5,330 nucleotides of DNA from contig JAUWHC010000229.1 in NCBI GenBank assembly GCA_030606095.1, forward strand, positions 1 to 5,330, in the 5' to 3' direction. This document shows, one piece after another, positions 1 through 5,330 of the stretch (position 1 is the stretch's first letter; every line of letters starts with the position of its first letter). This DNA comes from Promethearchaeota archaeon. Lineage in GTDB: Archaea; Asgardarchaeota; Lokiarchaeia; Sigyniarchaeales; SOKP01. The notes under the pieces are model-generated. The model worked only from the letters and a program-made list of their open reading frames with translations, was not told the DNA's origin and ran no database searches. The translations under genes and the position numbers were made by a program.

Positions 1-1
1 G

Positions 2-946
2 CCTTCTCGTAAAAATACAAGTTATCTGGTCTCCCCAGAAGCAATTTCCCAACAAAATCTTTATCTGTCAAATAAACATTTAAGAAAAAAACTTTCTGAA
101 GAGGAACTCCTTAACTTAGAGGATCAGAAATTATGGAGTAGCTCTGCTTCTATTGGTATAACTGCAGCTGCATATGTTTTAATGAACTTAGTTGCAGTTT
201 TGGTCATTATAATTTTTATTTTCTTTACGTTTAACTTAGAGAATGTATTAGATTTCTTAGTTAGTCCGTATTTTATTATTATTACCTCCTTTGTTGAATT
301 AATATTTATTCTTGTTCCAGCTTTATACGTTGGTAAATATCTTCAGAAACCAACACTAAATAACCGTTTGATTTTATTAGGTTTTACAAAAAAAGGATTT
401 GATAAAACTAAACTTGTTAAAGAAATCCTAATTGGTTTAGGATTTGCGGTAGTGGGAGTAACTTTAGTGTTATCAGTCTCTTTTCTCATGGAAATTATAT
501 TGAACCTAATTTTTGGATACGAAATTATACAAGATTTTTTTAGCACCGCTGGAGAAGTAGATGCAATGATTGCCTCCGCAGACATTCTTAGCATTTTTCT
601 ATTATCCATAATAATGATATTAATTATTGGTACTACCGAAGAAGTTTTGTTTCGAGGATTTTTGCAAAAAGGGTTAGTTCGAAGTTTAGGTAAACCGTGG
701 GGAATAGTTATTACGGCGTTGATTTTTTCATTGATTCATTTGGTTGGAATTTTCTTGTCTCCAGGATCGCCTACATATTTTATAATATCATTTCTTTTTA
801 ATTTTTTTCCCTTTTTTGCTATTTCTTTATTGCTTGGATTACTTTTTAATTGGAGAAAAGAAAACTTAATCGCTGTTATGATAACACATGGCGTTTACAA
901 TACGCTAACAATTATTCTCGCGTTTATTGTTTTTAACTTTATTTAA
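2..946 (+). CDS. CPBP-family intramembrane metalloprotease, 5'-truncated by window edge
   Basis: The reading frame is open from base 2, giving 314 codons before the TAA. The ATG at 182 is internal: it sits inside a hydrophobic helix and has no ribosome site before it. Numbering from base 2, residues 1-45 are hydrophilic and acidic near 33-41. Hydrophobic segments follow at about 48-77, 88-110, 141-172, 194-212, 234-252, 258-284 and 288-314. The family's motifs are all present: EEVLFR (E213, E214, R218), FSLIH (F242, H246) and HGVYN (H296, N300). In known members (Rce1 CAAX endopeptidase, bacterial Abi/bacteriocin-immunity proteins) the glutamates and histidines form the membrane-embedded active site. 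Substrate here is unknown; prenylated-protein processing is only one possibility. The gene ends 18 bases before the likely mtxX start on the same strand, so co-transcription is possible. Family is confident, the role is not. Confidence 0.9.
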   Translation, partial: PSRKNTSYLVSPEAISQQNLYLSNKHLRKKLSEEELLNLEDQKLWSSSASIGITAAAYVLMNLVAVLVIIIFIFFTFNLENVLDFLVSPYFIIITSFVELIFILVPALYVGKYLQKPTLNNRLILLGFTKKGFDKTKLVKEILIGLGFAVVGVTLVLSVSFLMEIILNLIFGYEIIQDFFSTAGEVDAMIASADILSIFLLSIIMILIIGTTEEVLFRGFLQKGLVRSLGKPWGIVITALIFSLIHLVGIFLSPGSPTYFIISFLFNFFPFFAISLLLGLLFNWRKENLIAVMITHGVYNTLTIILAFIVFNFI

Positions 947-964
947 AATCAATTGAGATTTTCT

Positions 965-1825
965 ATGTGCATATTAGATATTTTCACTTCCAAAATAGAA
1001 GGTAAAATTACTAACATTGGGATTGGATTAGGTGATTCGGAAGCTCATAATCTCAAAATCCTAAAAGCTACTATAAAACTATTAGAAATCAATAAATCTT
1101 CAGTGTATTTCTTTGGTAATAAATCCTCTATTAATCAAATTTCTAAAAACGCTCTTTATAAAAAAAATTCGAAAAGAATCGTTTTAATCGATTCAAACGA
1201 GCCTGAATCTGAGATTTTAAACTACCTAGGGAAAAACCTCATATCTTGCGTTATAAGAGGTAGTTTGGGTTCAAGTAAATTCTTACAAAGTCTCAAAACA
1301 GCCCTAAATATAACAGAGATTGCCCGTTTAGCGTTATTAGAAACTTATAAAGGCCAACAATTTTTCTTTGGACCCGTAGGTATAGACGAATGCAATAATA
1401 TTAAAAATAAAAAGATATTCTTAGAAAAAACAATAAAAATATTAGAAGCTTTAAATCTTAAACCAAAGATTAGCATTTTAAGCGGTGGAAGGGTTGGAGA
1501 TATAGGCAGAAATCTGGATATCGATAAAACTATCAACGAAGCAAAAGAATTAGTAGAATATTTCAAGTTAAAATATCCAAAGTTGGAAATAAATCATACT
1601 GAAATTTTAATTGAAAAAGCAATTAACGATAAATCTAATTTAATAATAGCACCAAATGGTATTTCTGGAAATCTAATTTATCGTACCCTGGTGCATTTAG
1701 GAGGAGGTAAAGCATATGGTGCAATATATATGGATATTAGACATATTATAATAGATACATCTCGCGTAGGTGACTTTTCCGAGATTTATGGAGGATTTAT
1801 TTTGGCTCTTGCGTTAGCACATTGA
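965..1825 (+). CDS. mtxX: MtxX-like protein (methanogenesis marker protein 4, phosphotransacetylase-like fold)
   Basis: This is a 286-residue soluble protein if started at the ATG at 965. A TTG at 953 would add four residues. Neither start has a Shine-Dalgarno match; a TATA-like TTTATTTAAA at 938-947 would allow a nearly leaderless transcript from 965. Recognisable signatures, numbered from 965, are GIGLG (20-24), a GPVGIDE block (136-142), LSGGRVGDIGR (172-182) and PNGISGN (230-236) followed by a Leu-Gly-Gly-Gly turn and a YGAIYM strand. The last part resembles the C-terminal domain of phosphate acetyltransferases (isocitrate-dehydrogenase-like superfamily). MtxX is named from the Methanosarcina barkeri mtxXAH methyltransferase operon and is counted as a methanogenesis marker, but its reaction is not established. 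No mtxA/mtxH or mtr homologue is adjacent, so a C1-transfer role is only inferred. A generic phosphotransacetylase-like enzyme is the alternative. Confidence 0.82.
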   Translation: MCILDIFTSKIEGKITNIGIGLGDSEAHNLKILKATIKLLEINKSSVYFFGNKSSINQISKNALYKKNSKRIVLIDSNEPESEILNYLGKNLISCVIRGSLGSSKFLQSLKTALNITEIARLALLETYKGQQFFFGPVGIDECNNIKNKKIFLEKTIKILEALNLKPKISILSGGRVGDIGRNLDIDKTINEAKELVEYFKLKYPKLEINHTEILIEKAINDKSNLIIAPNGISGNLIYRTLVHLGGGKAYGAIYMDIRHIIIDTSRVGDFSEIYGGFILALALAH

Positions 1826-1874
1826 AAAAAAAATATTTACTTTATAAATTATAGTTTAATTTTTTCTTTTCTTT
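1825..1874. terminator. Convergent poly-T termination zone
   Basis: The genes on either side converge with only 30 bases between their stops. The plus strand has nine A at 1825-1833, which reads as nine T downstream of the minus-strand gene. For mtxX the plus strand is T-rich at 1855-1874, including runs of six and four T, already inside the facing gene's 3' end. No hairpin is evident. Archaeal RNA polymerase terminates at such T-runs, so each gene probably ends in or just past the other's tail. Confidence 0.5.
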
Positions 1875-3001
1875 GGTCCGCCTATAGCTCCTTTTAAAGA
1901 AAGGGCATCAATTTCTCTAATAGCATTTATAATTTTAGGGTCGTAATTTACGGCATCTTTATAAATCCGAGAAAGAAAAAATGTCATCCATGGAGAAGCG
2001 GACTTCTTTTGTCCAAAAGAATAATTCTTAAAGTATAAATATACTGATTTTGGGATAAATTGAGCGTTTGATGGGAACTCTATAAGACTTACAGCAACCA
2101 ATTCTCTAAACGCTTGTGTTTTTACTAATTCGGGGTAATGTCTAGTTGCGTCTAATATTGTTCCGATATTATACCAAAAAAATGGTGCTCTCGGAAGCCG
2201 AAACCTTTTTCCATGACCAAATATATATGGTTTTTCTTTGGCTCTTCTAGACCAGCAATTTAAAAGAGTTTTTCCAGCGTCTATTAAATGGGTTGGCCAT
2301 TTATTTTTTGGTAAAACCCAATATCCTCGTAACACATCTGCAACGATTATTGGGCATACATCATTAACCCTTCCAGGCCCTCTTGTTTTTTGATAAAGCC
2401 ATGGAACGCATTTCCACCCCCATCCTTGAGTAGTTTCTGTTAACAATTCATTTATTCTATTAAGTCCTTTTTTAACGCGATCGTCATTTTCTAAACCTGC
2501 TAACAAAAAAATACTAACTATTAAATTATGATCGCATAGAGCACTCGTCCACATCGGATATTTTGTTTTAGTACTTCTGTCATATACTCGTGAATAGGCT
2601 AGAAATTGTCCTAAATCTTGATCTTGATGTGCTAAAATTGTATTAATTGCGTCTTTAAATCTTTTATCGTCATCAATCGTAATTCCCCAATCTAACAATA
2701 GCCATAATTGGTTAATTAAATAGTCTGCTTTATTATGTCCTGTAACAATATCTTTCTCCCAATCGGGTAAATTATCTAATAAATTTTCCACCAAAGGATC
2801 TTTCAACATCCTCCGACGGGCTTTCATAACATCAGTATGATCTTGTGGTAAATCCAATAAATCTATTAATGTACGATAGACAGTGAAAGATTCACCTGAT
2901 TCAATGAGAAAAATTCTAGGGTCGGTTGGAAGCAACTTTGTCCATTCCATACTTTTTTTCATAATATTTTGGATATCTGTAGAAAAGGATTTTAAAGACA
3001 A
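1856..3001 (-). CDS. Terpenoid-cyclase/prenyltransferase-like alpha-alpha toroid protein (family often mislabelled 'NifH')
   Basis: This encodes 381 residues with no signal peptide or membrane helix. The TTG start at 3001 is chosen because AGAGGT lies seven bases upstream; the next ATG (2962) lacks such a site. The N-terminal part (about 20-85) has the 'L..DPR.FLIESGESF.VYRTLIDLLDLP' layout followed by a basic helix. I recognise this from a broad family annotated as 'nitrogen fixation protein NifH' or squalene-cyclase-like. The middle contains helix pairs and conserved-looking CDH (156-158), GWGWKC (193-198) and DVCP (214-217). A C-terminal FFWYNIGTILDA stretch (274-285) matches the same family. 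There is no P-loop or Fe-S cysteine pair of dinitrogenase reductase, so it is not NifH. Function is unknown; the three cysteines plus H158 or H263 could bind metal, as in protein prenyltransferases, but this is inference. It is second in an operon with the DUF3795 gene. Confidence 0.75.
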   Translation of the reverse strand: MSLKSFSTDIQNIMKKSMEWTKLLPTDPRIFLIESGESFTVYRTLIDLLDLPQDHTDVMKARRRMLKDPLVENLLDNLPDWEKDIVTGHNKADYLINQLWLLLDWGITIDDDKRFKDAINTILAHQDQDLGQFLAYSRVYDRSTKTKYPMWTSALCDHNLIVSIFLLAGLENDDRVKKGLNRINELLTETTQGWGWKCVPWLYQKTRGPGRVNDVCPIIVADVLRGYWVLPKNKWPTHLIDAGKTLLNCWSRRAKEKPYIFGHGKRFRLPRAPFFWYNIGTILDATRHYPELVKTQAFRELVAVSLIEFPSNAQFIPKSVYLYFKNYSFGQKKSASPWMTFFLSRIYKDAVNYDPKIINAIREIDALSLKGAIGGPKKRKN

Positions 3002-3008
3002 ATTTTAA

Positions 3009-3014
3009 ACCTCT
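3009..3014 (-). promoter_or_regulatory. Ribosome binding site of the cyclase-like gene
   Basis: The minus strand reads AGAGGT, complementary to the archaeal 16S rRNA end (ACCUC core), seven bases before TTG at 3001-2999. It decides the TTG start. It also supports internal translation initiation on a transcript shared with the DUF3795 gene, whose stop is 30 bases upstream of this start. Confidence 0.65.
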
Positions 3015-3031
3015 AATACTTATTCGTTAAT

Positions 3032-3580
3032 TTATGGCTTCATGTCAAATAAATTTACTGTAAAATCTATGATATCCCTATTGGATTTACCCTTTTTGAC
3101 CATTTCTTCAATCTCAGCACTAATTTCTTCTTCACGACCTTCTGCAAAAGCAATAAGATTCTTAACATTCCATTTTTGATATCTTTTAGTAAGACCATCT
3201 AAGAAAATTGGTGCAGGTGGCATCATTGATGTCTTTAAAGGTTGAGGTATTGCCTTACATTTTCCATTATTTATATCAAAGAAATTGCATTGACCGCAAT
3301 TTTTAATTTTCTTATCGCTTGTGCATTGATTTATAACGCAATCTTTCCTTTCATTACATCCAGGGCAGGGGGGATATTGAGAAATAATATTAAGCATCTT
3401 TTTAAAATCGGGGAGATTGTACTTCCTAAAATCTGGGTTTACCATAGAAATAACGCTAGAAAACATTGGATCCTTAAAAACTTTTAATAAATAAATTGAG
3501 CTATCTTGAATCTTAGTCGTATTACCATCGCATAAATCACAACTTAGTCCACAGGATGTTATCTCATATTTTTTTTTCAT
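3032..3580 (-). CDS. DUF3795-like cysteine-rich protein
   Basis: This 182-residue cytosolic protein carries ten cysteines. The first group is C10-x3-C14-x2-C17 in a 'CGLSCDLCDG' motif. The second is C72-x2-C75 ('PPCPGCN'), C81, C86, C95-x2-C98 and C108. The CGLxC start, the CPGC block and a late CGQC are the hallmarks I know of DUF3795, a family of unknown function presumed to bind zinc or an Fe-S cluster. A short 'RYQKWNVKNL' segment near 133-142 and an acidic C-terminal helix (148-165) follow. The ATG at 3580 is preceded by a TATA-like box about 27 bases upstream and no ribosome site, so the message may be leaderless. An overlapping ATG ten bases upstream is out of frame. The gene leads a two-gene minus-strand unit and is divergent from the Lrp-type regulator. 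Confidence 0.8.
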   Translation of the reverse strand: MKKKYEITSCGLSCDLCDGNTTKIQDSSIYLLKVFKDPMFSSVISMVNPDFRKYNLPDFKKMLNIISQYPPCPGCNERKDCVINQCTSDKKIKNCGQCNFFDINNGKCKAIPQPLKTSMMPPAPIFLDGLTKRYQKWNVKNLIAFAEGREEEISAEIEEMVKKGKSNRDIIDFTVNLFDMKP

Positions 3581-3602
3581 AATTCTTCATTTCGTTATTT
3601 TG

Positions 3603-3611
3603 TTATATTTT
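3603..3611 (-). promoter_or_regulatory. TATA-like box for the DUF3795/cyclase-like operon
   Basis: The minus strand here reads AAAAATATA, centred about 27 bases before the ATG at 3580. Archaeal initiation occurs about 25 bases downstream of the box, so the transcript would start at or next to the start codon (leaderless or nearly so). The inverted repeat at 3612-3631 abuts its upstream side, where TFB would contact the BRE. Confidence 0.45.
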
Positions 3612-3631
3612 TTGTTAATAGACATTAACAA
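3612..3631. repeat. Perfect 8-bp inverted repeat, candidate operator
   Basis: TTGTTAAT (3612-3619) and its exact reverse complement ATTAACAA (3624-3631) flank the four-base spacer AGAC. The 20-base size and AT-rich dyad resemble sites bound by dimeric winged-helix regulators such as Lrp/AsnC proteins. It lies in the divergent intergenic region, next to the minus-strand TATA-like box and eight bases before a plus-strand one. Autoregulation by the neighbouring tandem Lrp-like protein is the simplest inference. Confidence 0.6.
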
Positions 3632-3639
3632 CCGTTCTA

Positions 3640-3650
3640 ATATATAATAT
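3640..3650 (+). promoter_or_regulatory. Weak candidate TATA box upstream of the Lrp-like gene
   Basis: An alternating AT stretch (ATATATAATAT) sits directly before the ATG at 3651. A transcript from it would start near 3670-3675, after that ATG, which argues against translation from 3651. It could be a second, upstream promoter, or simply AT-rich DNA that eases opening between two divergent promoters. Confidence 0.25.
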
Positions 3651-3673
3651 ATGGGAAGAAAGTTGAGAAGAAT

Positions 3674-3691
3674 GCGAAATTTTTTATACTA
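3674..3691 (+). promoter_or_regulatory. BRE/TATA promoter of the tandem Lrp-like gene
   Basis: A purine-rich GCGAAA (3674-3679) precedes TTTTTATACT (3681-3690), matching the archaeal BRE plus box A arrangement. The expected start of transcription is near 3711. This leaves a leader of about 24 bases that contains AGAGGA (3715-3720) ahead of the ATG at 3735. Confidence 0.45.
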
Positions 3692-3734
3692 TTTTTGTAC
3701 ATTTTCTATCAAAAAGAGGAAAAAAGTAGACATA

Positions 3735-4622
3735 ATGGATGCAATTGATTTTCAAATCTTAAAAATAATGGATAGAAATTGTAGGATATCATACTCTAGA
3801 ATAGCTGAGCTTTTAGATTTACCTGTAAGAAATGTTTCATCTCGCATAGAGAGTTTAATTAAAAATAATATAATAAAATGTTTTTCTGTACAATTTAATT
3901 ACAATGAACTTGGATTTCGTCATTATATTGGCTCAATAGAGCAACCAAATGACAATATTAGTATAAATTTTTTTAAGGAGCTTCAATTTATATCAGAAAT
4001 ATATCGAATATGGGAATTACTTGATGGTAGTCTAACAATCTCTTTCTTTTGTAAGAATGCTAAACATCTCGAAGAAATAATTAATAGTATTCTAAAAACT
4101 GGTGCAAAATTAAATGGTTATACTGAGTCTAGAATTCACTTTCCAATAGGAATACCATATTCTCTTAATGATTGGCGGATAATTTTCTTCTTATTACACA
4201 ATAGTAGAGCTTCTAAAAAAGAAATCGCAAAAGCTTTAGATATTAGTGATAAAACTGTAAAAAGAAGAATCAATAGAATGATAAATATGAAATTAATCCA
4301 ATTTATCCCAGTAATTAATTTTGAAGCTATTACAGGCATGATTACAGCCGTTCTTTCCTTAGAAACCAGTGGACCTTCAAAAGAAATCTATCTTAGGATG
4401 AAAGAGGATGAATCTATTAAATTTTGGAGAAATGCGGGGTCGGTTAGTCCCTCGATCGTTTTATTTGTTTTTGGAAAAAGTATAACAGAGATATATAAAC
4501 TATATCAAAAGCTTAAAACTCATAAAGACATAAAAAAAACCAGTTTAAGATTTATTGTTAAAAATTGGGAAAATTCTTCTATTATTGAAGATGCTATCCT
4601 TGAAAAAATACAAATAATTTAG
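3735..4622 (+). CDS. Tandem AsnC/Lrp-type regulator with two winged-helix plus RAM-like modules
   Basis: The 295 residues contain two similar halves. Half one has an AsnC-type helix-turn-helix at 4-58 ('DFQILKIMDRNCRISYSRIA' then a recognition helix near 30-41). It is followed by a strand/helix region (62-136) that looks like a divergent RAM ligand-sensing domain. Half two repeats this with a helix-turn-helix at 144-198 ('SKKEIAKALDISDKTVKRRI') and a second RAM-like part at 203-275. Ordinary Lrp proteins are about 150 residues, so this one would supply a dimer's two heads in one chain. The ATG at 3735 is preferred over the in-frame ATG at 3651: the Lrp domain begins exactly there, and the best TATA box lies at 3681-3690, inside the longer form. 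An AGAGGA 14 bases upstream is rather distant for a ribosome site. It probably acts as a DNA-binding repressor or activator of its own and the divergent operon. Its ligand is unknown. Confidence 0.82.
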   Translation: MDAIDFQILKIMDRNCRISYSRIAELLDLPVRNVSSRIESLIKNNIIKCFSVQFNYNELGFRHYIGSIEQPNDNISINFFKELQFISEIYRIWELLDGSLTISFFCKNAKHLEEIINSILKTGAKLNGYTESRIHFPIGIPYSLNDWRIIFFLLHNSRASKKEIAKALDISDKTVKRRINRMINMKLIQFIPVINFEAITGMITAVLSLETSGPSKEIYLRMKEDESIKFWRNAGSVSPSIVLFVFGKSITEIYKLYQKLKTHKDIKKTSLRFIVKNWENSSIIEDAILEKIQII

Positions 4623-4742
4623 GGTTATTTTTAGATCCTTTCAACGATATATTGCTATTTTACGAAGCTATTAAACTTCTGCCTTAGATGTAATTTTTTC
4701 CTTATCATCATCACAAACCAACACCAAAAGAGATTTTTTTGT
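4623..4742. terminator. Convergent spacer with T-tracts
   Basis: This 120-base gap lies between the convergent Lrp-like and hydrolase genes. Plus-strand T-runs at 4628-4632, 4694-4699 and 4734-4740 could terminate the Lrp-like transcript. On the minus strand the T-runs are short (four T opposite 4726-4729), so hydrolase termination is less clear. I see no gene, hairpin or repeat here. Confidence 0.35.
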
Positions 4743-5330
4743 TTAATTTCTTAATAAAAAATCTTTCATCAACGATGTAAACTTTTCTCTATCAATAATT
4801 ATAGATAAATGACCAGTTCCTTGAAATGTATATATATTTGCTTGAGGATATAACTTTTTCATCGCTTTTCGTTCAGAAGGATTAAATGCTAAATCACTAT
4901 CAGATTCAATAATTAGGATTTTTCCAGTCCAGTTTTTCAAATCTTCAGAATAAAACCTATAATTTCGGGAGAAATCATTAGAACATCTTAATAGTGCAAG
5001 TAGATATCTTTTTTCCAAATTAAAAATCATTTCAGTAAAGTAGGCTTTCCAGAATTCTCTAATATTAGCATCCATAGCAGAAAGATGTCTTAAAATCTTT
5101 TTTTTCGAAGAATTCCGTATCAACGACATTGGAATCATTGGAAGTATCTTACCAGCCCTTTTTCCTTTTTTTAATCTCTTTAATATAATATCTCTATCAA
5201 CAGGAGGAGATGTAGTTGTAGTATGAGAAAGTATAATCTTTTTTACTTTGTCTGGATATAAATGAAGTATAACCTGTGCTAAGACACCACCAGCCGATTG
5301 ACCAAAAATATTAATTTTTTCTATATTTTC
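4743..5330 (-). CDS. Alpha/beta hydrolase, N-terminus beyond the window
   Basis: The minus-strand frame is open from 5330 to the TAA at 4743, giving 195 codons, and continues past the right edge. The ATG at 5138 is internal, because the nucleophile elbow lies upstream of it. Counting from the edge, GQSAGG (10-15) supplies Ser12 (codon 5297-5295) in the 'NIFGQSAGGVLAQ' strand-turn-helix. It is followed by 'YPDKVKKIILSHTT', typical of the fold core. After a helical cap (about 45-130), 'GKILIIESDSDLAF' carries the acid (D146, or possibly D144) and 'FQGTGHLS' the catalytic H174. The triad is therefore complete in the visible part. Substrate is not predictable; members include esterases, lipases and C-C hydrolases. 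No membrane segment is visible. It is convergent with the Lrp-like gene, so it is probably a separate transcription unit. Confidence 0.88.
   Translation of the reverse strand, partial: ENIEKINIFGQSAGGVLAQVILHLYPDKVKKIILSHTTTTSPPVDRDIILKRLKKGKRAGKILPMIPMSLIRNSSKKKILRHLSAMDANIREFWKAYFTEMIFNLEKRYLLALLRCSNDFSRNYRFYSEDLKNWTGKILIIESDSDLAFNPSERKAMKKLYPQANIYTFQGTGHLSIIIDREKFTSLMKDFLLRN

Noticed and set aside
343..609. Minus-strand open frame opposite the CPBP gene
   Set aside because: It lies opposite a gene with all family motifs. Its translation has no recognisable domain and no ribosome site was identified.
1345..1566. Minus-strand open frame opposite mtxX
   Set aside because: It overlaps the conserved core of mtxX and is explained as a shadow of that frame.
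3242..3487. Plus-strand open frame opposite the DUF3795 gene
   Set aside because: It covers the conserved cysteine blocks of the real gene and encodes nothing recognisable.
3651..3734. Longer start (ATG at 3651) for the Lrp-like protein
   Set aside because: The extra 28 residues are basic/aromatic and unlike the family. The best BRE/TATA lies inside this stretch, and a transcript from the upstream AT stretch would begin after this ATG.
4136..4339. Minus-strand open frame opposite the second winged helix of the Lrp-like gene
   Set aside because: Its hydrophobic translation comes from reading AT-rich codons backwards; the plus frame carries a clear domain.
4623..4742. Possible small gene or RNA in the convergent spacer
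   Set aside because: Only very short open frames without ribosome sites are present, and no stable hairpin or RNA motif is apparent.
1..5330. Mobile element, CRISPR array, tRNA or defence system
   Set aside because: No spaced direct repeats, transposase motifs, terminal inverted repeats, tRNA-like cloverleaf or nuclease/helicase motifs were seen on either strand. The CPBP protein alone is not evidence of an abortive-infection system.

Overview
The window is AT-rich and densely coded, and it looks archaeal. It carries a MtxX / methanogenesis-marker-4 type protein, which is an archaeal C1-metabolism family. It has TATA/BRE-like promoter elements rather than bacterial -35/-10 pairs, an AsnC/Lrp-type regulator built as a tandem duplication, and poly-T tracts without hairpins at gene ends. 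The combination of a MtxX homologue, a tandem Lrp protein and a DUF3795 protein would fit an Asgard (Lokiarchaeia-like) genome. That lineage call is an inference and cannot be settled from 5.3 kb.

Layout. Bases 2-946 (+) hold the C-terminal 314 codons of a CPBP-family intramembrane protease whose start lies before the window. About 18 bases later comes mtxX (965-1825, +). It converges on a minus-strand pair that occupies 3580 down to 1856. The first gene of the pair encodes a ten-cysteine DUF3795 protein. The second, 30 bases downstream with its own GAGGT ribosome site and a TTG start, encodes an alpha/alpha-toroid protein of the terpenoid-cyclase/prenyltransferase-like fold; relatives are often misnamed 'nitrogen fixation protein NifH'. 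A 154-base divergent promoter region (3581-3734) separates this pair from a plus-strand regulator (3735-4622) with two consecutive winged-helix plus RAM-like modules. After a 120-base convergent spacer, a minus-strand alpha/beta hydrolase (4743 to beyond 5330) runs off the right edge. Its nucleophile elbow is inside the window.

How the genes may work together. The clearest structure outside the genes is a perfect 8-bp inverted repeat with a 4-bp spacer (3612-3631). It lies between the TATA-like boxes of the DUF3795 operon and of the Lrp-like gene, touching the former. The simplest reading is an operator through which the tandem Lrp protein controls itself and the DUF3795/cyclase-like pair. 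CPBP and mtxX may be co-transcribed, but nothing in the sequence ties their functions together. No RNA genes, insertion sequences, CRISPR arrays or attachment sites were seen. Every protein-coding stretch has a plausible family, and no defence or mobile system is visible.
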